Source: Macrocybe gigantea (taxonomy: Eukaryota; Basidiomycota; Agaricomycetes; Agaricales; Callistosporiaceae). Taken from it: a stretch of 64,000 nucleotides of DNA. Location: assembly GCA_011319805.1 (NCBI GenBank), contig SJRY01000260.1:62001-126000 (forward strand), read 5' to 3'. The translations under genes were made by a program, and so were the position numbers. The notes below the pieces were generated by a model. The model saw only the letters and a program-made list of their open reading frames with translations, had not been told where the DNA came from and did not search any database. Positions 11,580 to 23,374 of the stretch are shown here, in pieces. How positions within the stretch are numbered: position 1 is the first letter of the stretch; every line of letters starts with the position of its first letter.

Positions 11580-13873
11580 ATGTTTTCTTCCGCAATTATC
11601 TTCTTGGCTCTGCCTCTGGTCAACGGCGCCAACAACTGGAAAAAACCATGCTTTCAGGGAGAATGTTCTTATGATCTTCGCACTAATAACGATGTCACTG
11701 CAACCTTAAAAATTGCGAGTCGCAAAGTTTCATCGCTCGTGATATTCTGCTGACTTGTCCATCCAGTGGGGTTCTCCCAATGCCATCTCCGATATTACGC
11801 CCGCAGGAGGTTGGACGATTATTGGATGTGACCAGAATGCACTCGCCCAAGATATCCGACTGGTCTGCAACAGCCCTGCTGAGGGATGCGACCACCTGTT
11901 CCAAAGCGGCGGCCCTGTCGGCAAGATCGTTCGCCTTCCAGAAAACGTAACTGCGGTTTTGCTCGGCTACGTGCTCAATTCATGGCTGAATTTCTTATTC
12001 GTTGCCGTGTAGTGCGGCAAGAGCGCCTTCGCACGCGTGGCGAAGGCTTGGATTCCCAAGGACCAGTCCATTCCCGCCAATATCCGCCGAAGACTCACAC
12101 GTCGCCAGAGTTTCAACCCCGATGGTGGTGACTTTTCCGATCCCTCGGCCGACGTCACGACGGGTTTCGATCCTGCGGCGGATTCGACGACAGACGATAA
12201 CGATGGCGCTGCTAGCAGCTTTGATGGCTTTGGTTCTGACTCCGACACCTCCGAGTTCGATAACGCGGCAGACAACACAGGGGCGTCGGACAATACCGCT
12301 GACGGATCCGACCCCCAGGTCCAAGCGCTTTCTCTTGACACGAATTTTGACGCCATTGATCCATCCAAGTATGGGAACAATACTTTCCAATATGTGACAC
12401 TGACAACAGAATCATCTGAACAGAAACGGCGACGTCAATATTGCGATTCAAGGCGCGACGATCCCCGGCGAGAATGGCGACCTGACAATTACTCCTCCTA
12501 CGCCCACCCGGCGCCGTAGCAGCCGTCGTCGCGCTCAGTCCCGTCGTGGTCTTCTCACCTTCATCGAAGATGCTTTTGATAGTCAGTCTTTCAGATTCGC
12601 GTCGTGATAACGAATTTACGTATCCGTTTCCGACAGAATTCAACAATTTCGACGCCAGCACATCCCAGAATCTCCCACCGATTGACCTTTCGAAGACTTT
12701 CAACGTTTTCGAAAAGTCCATCTCCTGCCCCGCGAACGGTAATATCCCGGCAATTGACGCGTCCGTCAAGGCCGACGTCATCACCAAGGCGCATGCTGTG
12801 ATCACACTCGGCATCGCTGCAGCAGGTAAGATTGTCCCGCCCCAACTGACCGGCTTCGGGTTGTTCGCCGGCATGGATGCTCAGTTGGATGCGACTTTGA
12901 GTCTCGTCGGAAACGCAGCGGTGTGTTCGCAACCTAGTTAAAACCACAAAAAGATCAGGTACTTACTTTTACTCCAGGGCAAGGCTGATTCCGGGCGGCT
13001 CACCTTCTTTGAAGTCGGTGTTCCTGGATTGGACTTCCCAGGGTGCGCCGATCATTTATTTTTGTGAATGTTCTCGTTGAAACACCTGAGCCAATAGAAT
13101 CATTTCCATTGGCCCCACATTCAAGATCCAAGGACAAGCAACGGCGACCCTCGACATCAACGTCAATATGGATGTTGATCTCTCTTATAGCGTCAATGGA
13201 GCTAAACTGTTTTTCCCTCCATCAGCAAACCACGAATCCGGTGGTGCGTTCGTCCCCGGCAATGCTCGTACGTGGCTGCAACCCATACACGAAATAGAGT
13301 TATTTTTGATCTGACCGCTGTTCACAGCTCTGAAACTCTCTGTTAGTCCTTCGTTGCAGTCCAAGGCCGTCGTCGCGGCGCATCTCATCCCGCGACTGGA
13401 TGTCGGCGTGTCGGCATTAGGCGGTAAGGCCCAAGCGACCATCTTCCTGGACCTTGACTCCAGTGCGTCTGTGACCATGACGCTGAATGCTGCTGCCAAC
13501 GCCGGCGCCTCCATCGACACCGTCGATGCCGTTGCGAATGGAAATACAAACGTCAACACCTCTGCGAGCGGCAGCGTCGATGGTTGCGTTAGCGCCGACG
13601 CCGCCCTCAATGTCAATGCTGGTGCCGACGGCTCGTTCTTCAACCTCTTCGACCGCTCGACGCAAGTCAATCTCTTCACCAAAGACTTCGAGATTTTCAA
13701 GGTGAACTTTCGCTGTTCTCCTGCGCGGGAGGCTGATTTGCTGATCGCGACGTTAGAAATGCTTCGGTACTCAAAAGAGAAGCGCCATTCCTCGCCGTGT
13801 CTCCCAACGTCGCGCGATCTCTCTCAGCTGCCCAACCGCTGCATCGTCGTCGTTGGTCGCGTTGGCTCAATGA
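11580..13873 (+). CDS. Large secreted protein, Ala/Asn-rich C-terminus
   Basis: Nine exons (11580-11714, 11767-11946, 12013-12368, 12424-12581, 12637-12920, 12978-13042, 13098-13267, 13328-13701, 13757-13873) join in frame to 612 aa. A signal peptide (MFSSAIIFLALPLVNG) is followed by a cysteine-containing domain with AISDITPAGGWTIIGCD, a Ser/Asp/Thr-rich linker near residues 145-220, a conserved block NGDVNIAIQGATIPG, then a beta-rich region with the repeated VNMDVDLSYSVNG and NAAANAGASI types of segment. The layout resembles fungal secreted proteins carrying a DUF7223-type domain, but that is from memory of the pattern. Probable cell-wall or matrix role. The first intron appears to use a GC donor (ATT|gcgagt at 11715); a GT 9 nt downstream would add ASR and is the alternative. 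Confidence 0.7.
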
Positions 13874-14153
13874 GCGAATGACTTATAGACGTACATGAGC
13901 GCGTATTCTTTCATTCTAACGGACATGCGGATTCTGAATTTCACGGACTCTTTACTTGGCTATACCCGGGTATTCTTTTACGACGAGAAACATGTGTATG
14001 TGTATCATTTCTTTAACAGATAGTTTGGAAAAGGTTTGAATATACCTGGAGTGATTAATGCGTAGGGTAGAATGAGTAACAGTATTCCGGTACGTAGATC
14101 ATATGCGTGAAAATCTGGGCAATCAACTAAGGGTTCGAGCATGCGTGACGCTT

Positions 14154-16478
14154 CTAGCGGACGCTCCTCCGTTCTTCCACAACTTTGGCTATCCATCGCA
14201 GAAGGACCTTCTCCAGCATGGTCTCCCATCCTTCGTCTTTCCGCGCTACGACCTTCGCGTCAAAGAGGAGTGGCGGATCAGAATTCTGAGACGAGATGCG
14301 GTGAGTTGTCTTCATGGGCGAGCTGACGGGCGTAGAAGGGCGCATTGGAGCGCCGATCCCCGCTATTGGTTCCGTAGGTACTTGCAGTGGAATGGAGTAT
14401 CGCAGTTTCAGCGCGCTACGTAGATTCACAATCAGCACGTCGTGGACAATGACCAAGCGCGAGAACGTATGTTTGGGGAAAAAGACTGACCCAGCCCAGA
14501 GTCTAAGATTGTCGATCCTTCTGAACGTCCAACCCTTCTTGGTACCGTCATTCCTGCTCTCGCTCGACGTCGTCTCCTCTGCCTTTTCGAGAGCAATGAT
14601 GTCGTGTATGCCGTCCTTGTTGACGTAGCCCCAAGGCTTCTTGGACTTGCGCACGCACGAGTTGTATGCCATGCAGAGGAGCTGCCCCGATGAGAGACCG
14701 GCGAGGAAGTCTATTCGCGGCGTAGGAGGATGTAAGGACGGGAGGAGGTGTGATGGTAAGAAAGTCGACAGCACAGCATGGGCCCGGCCTTCAGTCGAAT
14801 GGATTAAGTCGAGCCAACGCGGATGATGAAATACGGGCCCTCACCTAGCTCATCGTCGGCAAAAGAGCTTCTCTTGGCCCAGTCGGGCAAGTCATCGTCA
14901 TCCACGCTTTCCTCCGCCTCCTCGTCCTCTCTGATGTCGTCCATCCCTTCCGGTTCTTCTGACAACCTCATCCCGCTCATCATGTCCAACATTCCCGTTG
15001 ACACTCTTCTTCGCTCACCACCGAGGTCCGCCATCGGCAAAGCTTTGGCGGCGCCATCCCCAGAGCTGACCCTCCTCCCCTTGAGCCTCGTGTGTGCCCT
15101 GTCGCTCTTCTCAAAAAGCTTCTTTCGTTGCACCTCCCACCCTCTCTCTGACCTGCCCGCACCCTTCTTGCCGTCGAATAGCACCTCATCCACCGTTTCC
15201 AGATAATTCTGCACAACTGCCCTTTCTGGCTCGAGCTCCCGCATAGTCACGTCTTGTCGATAGAGCCAACCGTTCCCGACGACGAGCCGTTCCTCCCAAG
15301 GCTGTCTCTTGTCCTTCTCTTCGTCGTCTGACGCGAACGTGATTTCCTCATCCTCCCAAACGGGGACGCTCTCATGCCTCCCCTGAACGCGGACAAAAGA
15401 ATAGCCGACAGAAGTGTCTGGGTCGACATGAGGACTCTGCAAAATGAGGTCCTCCTCCTCCGGCGGCAACTCGTCTGCCTTTTGATTCGGGCTCGCGACG
15501 CGAGAATGTGCACCACCCTCTCCACGCGACGTACCGCCTTCGCTCTGTGCATCATATGCCTCGTCACTCAGAGGCAACCTGCAACGCTCCTCCAAAGTCC
15601 TCAGCAGTGACAGAACCTCTAGTGCCGATCGCCGGATCAGCGCGGACGAGTCCGATTCCTTGGAGGAGGACGATGCAGACGAGCTGGGCTGCGGCTTGGC
15701 GGGACCAAGAATGTGCGGGCGGAAGTTGGACCGGGTGATGTTGATGGACTCGTCTGGAAGGTAGATGAGGTAGCTTCGAATCGATTGGACGGTCCTCGTG
15801 GTGACTTTGAGCAGGTCAAGGATGTCTATGGGAGCGTCACCAGCCAGCGCGCCACCACTCGACGAAGTCGGCTCGGGCTCGAGGTGCCATGCGCGGGACA
15901 CCGCCGTGAGGTCTTCAATCACACCAGGTAAGAGCGACTCGGGGTCAGTTTCGAAGCTTTTGACATACGAAGGTGCCGAGTCCCTGGGTTCAGGAATGAC
16001 TGGGGATGGCGGAAGTTCGAATTGGGAGCTTATTGAAGGGCTTGTCCGTATGTGTGTCGGGCCTCCGATGGCAGGGACAAGACCTTGATATGGCTTGTTG
16101 AGTGGGCTTGTGAACAAAATCGATTAGAAAAACGCATGGGACCAAAACTAGTTGCAAAAACGCGAGCTCTTCGACATCGACACGTCGAAGAGAGAAACAT
16201 GCTGTGCTGTAGAGGAACATGGCTCACTTTCTCTTGGCCGCGATGCCTGTCTTTGTAAAGTAGTGCTGCAGGTGCTCTATACTTCCCAGAGCCATGACGC
16301 TCTCGCGCTTCGCAGCGCTTCGACTGAACGGCTTCTGCGGCTTCCCGGAAACCTTCATATTCGGGTAGAACGCGGTCTGGCGGCGCGCCTTCTTCAGGGC
16401 GGATGCGTCGGGGGTGCCGCCCGTCGAGTCGGGCGTCAACACCATCGGGGATGTGGAAGCGGATGAATCTGAAGCCAT
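14154..16478 (-). CDS. Conserved fungal cytosolic protein, calponin-homology-like C-terminus
   Basis: Four exons (16478-16228, 16106-14845, 14788-14491, 14415-14154) join to 690 aa. The N-terminus carries the very conserved string AFYPNMKVSGKPQKPFSRSA and then ESVMALGSIEHLQHYFTKTG. A low-complexity Ser/Glu-rich middle (about 150-430) holds acidic linkers. The C-terminal about 200 residues (from RAHAVLSTFLPSHLLPSL through DFLAGLSSGQLLCMAYNSCV and GWTFRRIDNLRLWAGALKLRY) look like an all-helical calponin-homology-type fold with its typical G-x-x-L-C and W/L-x-x-A positions. Proteins with this arrangement are shared by ascomycetes and basidiomycetes but I know no function; an actin- or polarity-related role is only inference. 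The first intron is 121 nt, the others 56 and 75. Confidence 0.75.
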
Positions 16479-16679
16479 TACACGATTCGTTGAGCTCGAA
16501 CCCGCAGTCGATGGTGATAGAAAGTGGAGAAAACGGGGACGGCTAATGTCCGTTTACTGATCATCGATCACGGTCGTGAGAAATGACGGGAGCTTATTCA
16601 ATGCTAGATAGATCATATGGTATATACAAACGAGTGACTGAAAAACAGAATAACATCTTTAATTTGTAAGACTCGGCGT

Positions 16680-17621
16680 CTAAGCCACAGTCAAGACCAA
16701 TGTGGCACCCAAGGCAAGTCCTGTCATCACAGCGGAGGTCACGCTGGCAAAGCCGGAAAGGGCAGCATTGAAGAGCTTGCCAGGAAGAGAGTCGCTACCA
16801 GATCTGAAATAAAAGAAATAGGCATCTTCCATCAGCTTTTGCATGCTTATCATCTAATCTACAACACTTACGCAGCACTCGTAGACGAACCAAAGGCAGT
16901 TCCGGTCGTGGTCGGCACGGCCGTGACAGTGTTCTGAGTGGGGTTTGAGAATCCTGTGTTGGCAGGGCTCGAGAACGCGGGGCTAGAGAAAGCAGGGCTC
17001 GAGAACGCGGGCGTGAACGTGGGGGAACTGCCACCATTTCCAGACCCGGGCTTCCAGCATTGCCTTTCTCCAGTGGCGCTACGACTGCAGGTATCTCCAG
17101 CGGCTGCATTTAAATTGGGAGACCAGAGTTCAACGGCGATATACAAGGGAATTTGGGGAGATGACGACTTACGACAACAGAAATCTTCGCCAGCGCAGGG
17201 AACGTAACCTTCATAGGAACAAGGATTGTTGTTGGCAACACAAGTTTTGCCGATAGTGCAGCAGCCTGGCTTGCCGCCCCAGACACCACAATATTTTCCG
17301 ACTGGACAGCATCCATCACCTATGAACGACGAGAAGAAAATGCAAGTAAGGCTCTACGATTCCGACACGTAGATATTCATTATTCGCACCGTCTGAGCAT
17401 GGCAAATAACCGGGATCACACGTCCCGGACTGACGGCTCAAGAGATTGCTAGAAAGTTCGGAGCGTCCAACGTTGGGCTTGCGTAGCAATGCCGCAATGA
17501 CGCCCTCCGACCTGATAGCAGACGGGGCCTCTCTTTTCTCGACGGGAACGCCGAACGCAGCGGCAGAGAGGGCTTGCGAGAGCACGAGGGGCGCGACGAA
17601 TAGCAGCTTCAAGTCAAGCAT
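16680..17621 (-). CDS. GPI-anchor-type cysteine-rich surface protein A
   Basis: Four exons (17621-17390, 17319-17173, 17103-16872, 16803-16680) give 244 aa. A signal peptide (MLDLKLLFVAPLVLSQALSA) and a pro-like segment with RSEGVIAALLRKPN precede a disulfide module whose spacing is CCPVGKYCG...GCCTIGKTC...YVPCAGEDFCC...GDTC...RQC. A Ser/Thr/Pro stalk follows with three PAFSS repeats. The C-terminus is a hydrophobic GPI-signal-like tail (VMTGLALGATLVLTVA). This suggests a wall- or membrane-anchored protein; the cysteine spacing recalls small chitin- or ligand-binding folds but binding is not shown. It is a paralogue of the gene at 23375-24330, with introns at matching phases. A TATA-like box is at 17731-17738, 110 bp upstream. 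Confidence 0.8.
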
Positions 17622-19629
17622 GTTCCTTTTTCTTTTTTCAAATGAACGATCGGAGGAAGGGATCGAGAGGGGGAGAACGAGGAAAGGGTATCGTCAGGAG
17701 ACCTGGAGACGACTGGGGCGAATAATGAGCATTTTATACAAGGGGTCCCTGAACAAGTCAGGAGCACACAAACATCTGTCCTGTTCACGAACGCGTTTTC
17801 TTGGCGATCCAATTACAAATGACACCAAAGCCCTGGAAGCGATGTCTGCGCGTTCGGCGCCACCAGGTCTGCCCTGATAGATATCTCAATGCCAGAATAT
17901 GGCATTTTGAGAGAAAAAAGACATGTTGGGTTGCTACTTCAGGACTGAATCCGTCAAACTGTTAGGAAGACCGAGAATTATCGGAAAAAAAAGGCATTAT
18001 AATCGAGGAAATTGACGCACGTAATTAGACTTTGTTTACCTATATTTATTGATCTCGACACATCGTTCTTCATCCTGATTCCACCCGTTCTTTCATCTCA
18101 GCTGCTCTTGCGCGTCATGTAATTGAATCGTGGCGCGGTGCACATTTTATCACATATCTCTTATTCCCGCAATTTTATCCACTGGTGCTCTAGGACAGAA
18201 CTTCTTTTCTACCTGTCGAGACATTGATAGGCATCTTTGTGGAGCGATAATTTTAGGTCGTCTTGGCGAGGACTTGCGCTAAGCGAGACAGCCGATTATC
18301 AAGGAGGATGACCACCTGGTTGGAAGTTGGAACCTCCGTACCGCCACCGCAAAATATCATATCGACATATTCTGTCTGAGGTGGAATCTAGGACGCGAAC
18401 AATTTTGGCGGCATCGAGTAAATCTTTATTTTCCGCTGACATAGTGCTGGTACGCGTCATACCTCCTCCGTCTACACCAATGAATGAAGCATGAACGACA
18501 TTTTCTTTCAAAGTTTTTGAAGTTCCAGCACATCCTTGACCCTACCTTCCGAAACGGCGAAGTATACTATCACAAGATTCGCGCCGTACCTAGGGCAAGT
18601 CCGTTGGCAAGGACGCTGCCTACGGTTGCTTTTCTCACCTTACAGCCTTCTTCATCGCTTCGCCACAGCCACTTCAATATCTCTTCGACCTTGCTGCAAT
18701 CACCCATCCCAAGAATTGTGACCTGCAGTACGCAGCCTTCAGGCGGCAGAATGATGTACATTCCGAATAGATTTACATTCGCAGACCAACTGACTTCCTG
18801 ACTTCCAACATATAGATTCAACGGACATGGAACCCCCGTCGTAATCACGGATCCAGCCTGGAAGCCGCACGTCCTACAAAGCAGAGGCATTTCACATAGA
18901 TGTTTCGCCCAACTGCCAATTGCGAGCGAAGTGAAAAGAACGTCGTCAGTGGAATTTTGCCGTCCCGAAATCACGCATTAAACAAGGCTTGTCATCGCCT
19001 TGCTCAAGACGTGTCATTGCAAACGGGATGGTTCTCAAGTGCCATCATCTATCATGCAGGGACGTCGTCGAGAGCCCCGAACAATTGAACGCGCATGCTT
19101 CGAGGTCTGCCCGGTGAATCTGAGTTCACTCGCCGAACACAACGGACTGAATCCCACAAAACAACTATTTGTATTCCACTCTGTCACGTCCGCAATCCCC
19201 CCTGAAAGATCATCCCCGCATCTGGTATTGACGCAATCCCTTTCTAACCCCGTGCACAGCTATCATTCAATGTAACCTGTTCAGTCCACCAGGCCCCTTT
19301 GGAGCGCAACATATGCGAAGTAAACGCCGCTTTTCCGAGCTCGGATTTCTGTGGTTGCAGCACAACCGGAGACCATTTCACTCCTCCAACAGGTTTTCAC
19401 AGGGCATGTTGTTTAGTTACCTTTCTTATGATTGGTAGTCCAACCTTCTTGCCATTCCGCAGTTCAAGTCATCGTCGGTTGTTCATATGTATAGCTATCT
19501 AGCATTGTTCTCAATACATGACCGTTCTGACTTAGACATTGTTTCGTGATTCTAGTTAGCTAGGATAGCGCTGCGGCGTTCACTTTGGAGCTATACTCGG
19601 TATTAGGTTGTATAAGACATGCGTTCGCT
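17622..19629. other. Intergenic, one weak ORF
   Basis: Two kilobases with no recognised gene. The longest open frame is 18570-18974 (-), 134 codons, with several cysteines and hydrophobic stretches, but no start context, homology or splice partners that convince me. AT-rich stretches near 17980-18180 look non-coding. The 17.62-17.74 part is the promoter of surface protein A. Confidence 0.4.
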
Positions 19630-20450
19630 TTAGATCTTTTGCTCATATTCCGCAAACATCTCAAGCCACTTCGTCCACCTTCCATCCTGCCAAGCACTCA
19701 TGTCCTTCCATTCTTTGCTGTCCTCGCCCCAAACGATTTTCATGGAACGCACCATTGCAGCCAGCACGAAGTCTGCGAAGGAAACATCTTTGCCCATGAC
19801 ATAAGGTCCCTCATGGGCGCTCCGCTTAATCCAACTATCCAACACGCCAAAGCCGTTCTCGACTTTCATCCATGCTGCCTCGCGAACCTTTTCATCGGCA
19901 GGAAGCAGCTCGTCCAGGTCCCCAACCCCAAACATGACTTGGCGCGTACTACGGAAGTATCCTAAGCTTTGCTGATTCAAAACCTGCCTGTGTGTCTTGA
20001 GCGCGAACGGCAGGATGTCGCGAACGGTCGCCCACATGGCGGGATTGAAGGCATGTTGTAAAGCGTATGAACCAGCAGGAAGGAGTTTCGGCGTTTCGGT
20101 GTAGGTCTTGTCTAGGTATTCCGCGATCAGGATAGAATCCGCGACAGCGGTCTCCGTGGAGGGATCGTATATAGCGGGAAGGGTGTAAAAGGGACTACCG
20201 TTCGGTTTCTTTCCCGTTGGTGGTATGCCAACCTCCTTGCACTTCGCCTCGATATCCGGGTACTCGACCCATACGGTCTTGTACGGGAGTCCTTTATAGT
20301 TCAACGAATACCTGAATCGACGGCGGTTCTTGTAAGTCGACCCGTTGGTTTTTCAGACACTATAACATACCTCGTTTTTAAGGTATTCACATTCCAACCA
20401 AGGCCGTTGAGCTGGGAATTGATGTCATAGAAGATGATGCACTTGGCCAT
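19630..20450 (-). CDS. Glutathione S-transferase, copy 1
   Basis: Two exons (20450-20371, 20311-19630) with a GT-AG intron of 59 nt give 253 aa. The N-terminal thioredoxin-like domain has YTLPAIYDPSTETAVADSIL, where the LP provides the cis-proline that holds glutathione and ADSIL the gamma-glutamyl contact. The all-helical C-terminal domain ends in the conserved N-capping box as VMGKDVSFADFVLAA. The pattern LNYKGLPYKTVWVEYPDIE is typical of fungal class-A/etherase-like GSTs (GSTFuA group), which bind wood extractives and aromatic substrates and conjugate or reduce them with glutathione in the cytosol; class assignment is by memory of motif. The intron position is shared with the other two GSTs in the window. 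A TATTTAAG-like box lies near 20500. Confidence 0.85.
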
Positions 20451-21238
20451 TGCTGAACCTTAATCTGGGTTTCCTGGTTTGAGCAGATATCAACCACCTT
20501 AAATACCCGCAATCCAAAGACGCTTACCGAGGCTAGGGAAAGAACTCGTCTAGCATACCTGCGCACTACCCAATATCGTTCCCCACTTGGCGTCCGTTAG
20601 CAATCTTTTGATACGTGTCGTCGGCCGCAGCAGAGTCGAATCTCCAATTGGGAATTCCCTTGCCTTTTTTCGAAAACCATTTCCACAACCGAAACTTGGG
20701 CCTTTGATTCAATTCAAACGCACCGGACATCAAAAAAGCGCAGGCGCCACCGCAGCAACTAATACATGAATATAGCGACTTTGCTAGGCCGCAACATTCA
20801 CGCATCATGTCGTTAGCTCACCCGACCCTTCCGCCTGTCCCCGTTTTCCTCTCAAGCGTCTGCCACTACAACACGTCAGCTTCGGCCAGCCAGGGTCGCG
20901 GGTAGCTGCGGCGTTTTCGGTAATCCCGGGCTGCTGCCTTGCAGTGGAGTCTGGCTCAATCCATTAGAAATTGAACAAATATGTCAATGCCGCGTGAGCC
21001 TTCGTGCATTCTAGGATTTATTCTTGGTGTCAAAGGAGCTATATGTCCTTGCTGACAAGACAATTCAGGAGGATGCCGATATCATCGCGCGTGTTATACT
21101 CGAGCGCAGCCAGTGACCATCACCTTCTGCTGGTCGTGTCCCCGAACCGCTGATAAGTGCACGCACGGACCATTCTGGCTATCAGAAAAGAATGACAGCG
21201 TCTTCGATATCTGGTACACAACAATTTGGACACTCAGA
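20451..21238. other. Intergenic between the two GST genes
   Basis: Upstream region of GST copy 1 and downstream region of GST copy 2. No coding sequence, RNA or repeat could be supported. Confidence 0.45.
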
Positions 21239-22066
21239 TCATGTGGAATCCTTTGCCACGGAAAACTTTTCAACACGTCGAAGCAACTCGACCCAACGAC
21301 CGTCGTGCCAAGTCATAATGTCTTTCCACTTCTCGCTATCCTCGCCCCAGATGATCTTCATCCAAGTGAAGTACGCAGCGAGGACGAAGTCGGCGAAGGA
21401 AATCTGATTGCCCATGACGTATGGCCCTTCGTGAGCGCTCTTTCTGACCCAACCATCGACTTGGCCCCATTGTTCTTTCAATATAGCCCACTGCGCCTTT
21501 CCAGTGTCTCCCTTTGGCTCCATCTCCTCCATCGTGGTACCGAAAATAGCCTCTCTTGTCCTGCGGAAGTATTCTTCGCTACGCGGCTTGAGAATGGCAT
21601 TGCTCCCGGGCATAATGAACTGCCAAAGAGCCTCGGCAGTAGCTGGGATTGTACTAACCCAAGCGTGGGTCAGCGCATAGGAGCCCGCTGGGAGGAGTTT
21701 GGGTGTGTCAGGATAGGTCTTGTCCAGATATTCGGCGATGAGGATAGAGTCGGCCAAACCGGTCTTAGTGTTGGGATCGTAAATTGCCGGAAGGGTATAG
21801 AAAGGATCGCCGTTGCGCTTTTTAGATGTCGGCCCGATGCCCAATTTCTTGGAGAACTCTTCGACGTCTGGATATTCGATCCATTCCACCTTGTAATGAA
21901 GCCCCTTGTAATTGAGGGAAAAACTGCAAGAAGACCAATATGTCAATTTGCGACTTCGTCAATTATATGACCAGCCTACGCACTGCGTCTTCCAGACGTT
22001 GGGATTCCAAGGGACCCCAATCTTCGAAGTGAAGTCGTAGAGGATGATAGGATTCGACTCAGTCAT
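21239..22066 (-). CDS. Glutathione S-transferase, copy 2
   Basis: Exons 22066-21984 and 21923-21239 join across a 60-nt GT-AG intron to 255 aa. The start MTESNPIILYDFTSKIG replaces copy 1's MAKCIIFYDINSQLN. The glutathione site (FYTLPAIYDPNTKTGLADSI) and the C-terminal capping box (VMGNQISFADFVLAA) are intact. It is closely related to copy 1 (long shared blocks such as EYLDKTY, KLLPAGSYAL, KSAHEGPYVMG) and lies in tandem with it, about 0.8 kb away. A TATA-like box (TATAAAAAG, 22111-22119) stands about 45 bp before the ATG. The carboxyl end is a few residues longer than in copy 1. Confidence 0.85.
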
Positions 22067-22110
22067 CTGTGTGGGTGTGCTTTATTCCGGCTCGATCCTT
22101 CAGAGCGAGG

Positions 22111-22119
22111 CTTTTTATA
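22111..22119 (-). promoter_or_regulatory. TATA-like box of GST copy 2
   Basis: Minus-strand TATAAAAAG, 45-53 bp upstream of the start codon at 22066. Supported by sequence match and distance only. Confidence 0.45.
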
Positions 22120-23374
22120 TGGAAGTTTCCTTATTTCGGGAATATCATCTAGCGGTGATTCCATCTGACTTCGGTCGTGCATATGATAGGCAATTGTTAC
22201 AAAACGCCTGCTTCCTAATGGTCGATGTGAGGGTGCGATTATTCATTATTCAGCGACTTTCGGGGTGGGTTTTGCCATTCCACATGAGGTCATGGGTATC
22301 TTCGCAGGGAACAGAACTGACAAAGTGCCTCATCCTGGTGTCAGACGACCAGCTTGGAGAGAACTGATGCTACTGAAGCTTCGTTGGCATCTATTTTGAG
22401 TCTTGCCGCCCAGCGGCGATGATATTTGTGCCATGGTTATGCCGTCATGCCCAGCCGGCTATCGTTTGACCATATGTTTCTCGCTTTATGCCATTCGTAT
22501 ATTGATATCTTCTCTCTGGCAAGATTACGGGAGAAGTGATAGGAGTATGTTGTTGTTCTCAGTACATCACAGAGCGTGTGCTTCGCTGTGCTTCCCCGAG
22601 ACGCGGCATTGTCGTGACACTATCGTGACTCGTTTGATATTCAAATTCAGAGCCTCACATTGATCGATATAAACCCATGGAATCGATGGGGAATTTCACA
22701 TAGACACGCCGACCGACACTTATCTTGGTCCATCTGCGCGTGAGGACTCAGAGCTAGAGTCGATTAGTATAGAGGCTGCTCGACCTGATCGCCTTTCATA
22801 CGGCCACTCATTGTATGCACTGGGCCTTAACAGGATTCCCTATTGGTCCAAAGACCCTTGAAACGATTCCTAGAATGGAGGAAATCAGAGGAAATCGATG
22901 TCTCGAATATTGGCACTCTGGACATAGTGTAAACGACTGGCTGGAATGCCGTAGATGATGGCGGTAGATATGCCGCGATGTCTGGCTGGACCGGGTGTCT
23001 AGTGGGGGCTGTGATGACATTTTGGGAAATGATGGCCGCGTTGCGTTCATTGTGAGGTCACAAGCATCTTAGGCAACGCAGAGATGTGGGCAAAATGTCT
23101 TGAACACGTTGACATTGGCGCCAGTGAGGGGGAATGGCGTACTTTTAGATCAATTGATGGGACAATCCGTACTGACTTCTGCTTTGCGATTTGATAGATA
23201 AGCCTGCAATATCCAGTCGCTCATTCATCTCTCATGTGGTATCTCCACCATTACTCAGGCCCAACGGATAGATATCGAACATGAAAATCTTTAAAAGACA
23301 TCAGATCATTATGCAGCCAAATATTATACACGGATGTGGACTGACAAAAAGAAACGAAGAAATTCATCTCCTGA
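22120..23374. other. Intergenic, no gene recognised
   Basis: About 1.25 kb. Short open frames at 22403-22663 (+) and 22808-23050 (-) have no recognisable features. The 3' end of surface protein B starts at 23375. Confidence 0.45.

Noticed and set aside
14823..15206. Serine-rich 127-codon plus-strand frame
   Set aside because: It is the antisense of the Glu/Asp-rich part of the 690-aa protein gene on the other strand.
18570..18974. 134-codon minus-strand open frame
   Set aside because: No family resemblance, no splice partners, composition not convincingly coding.
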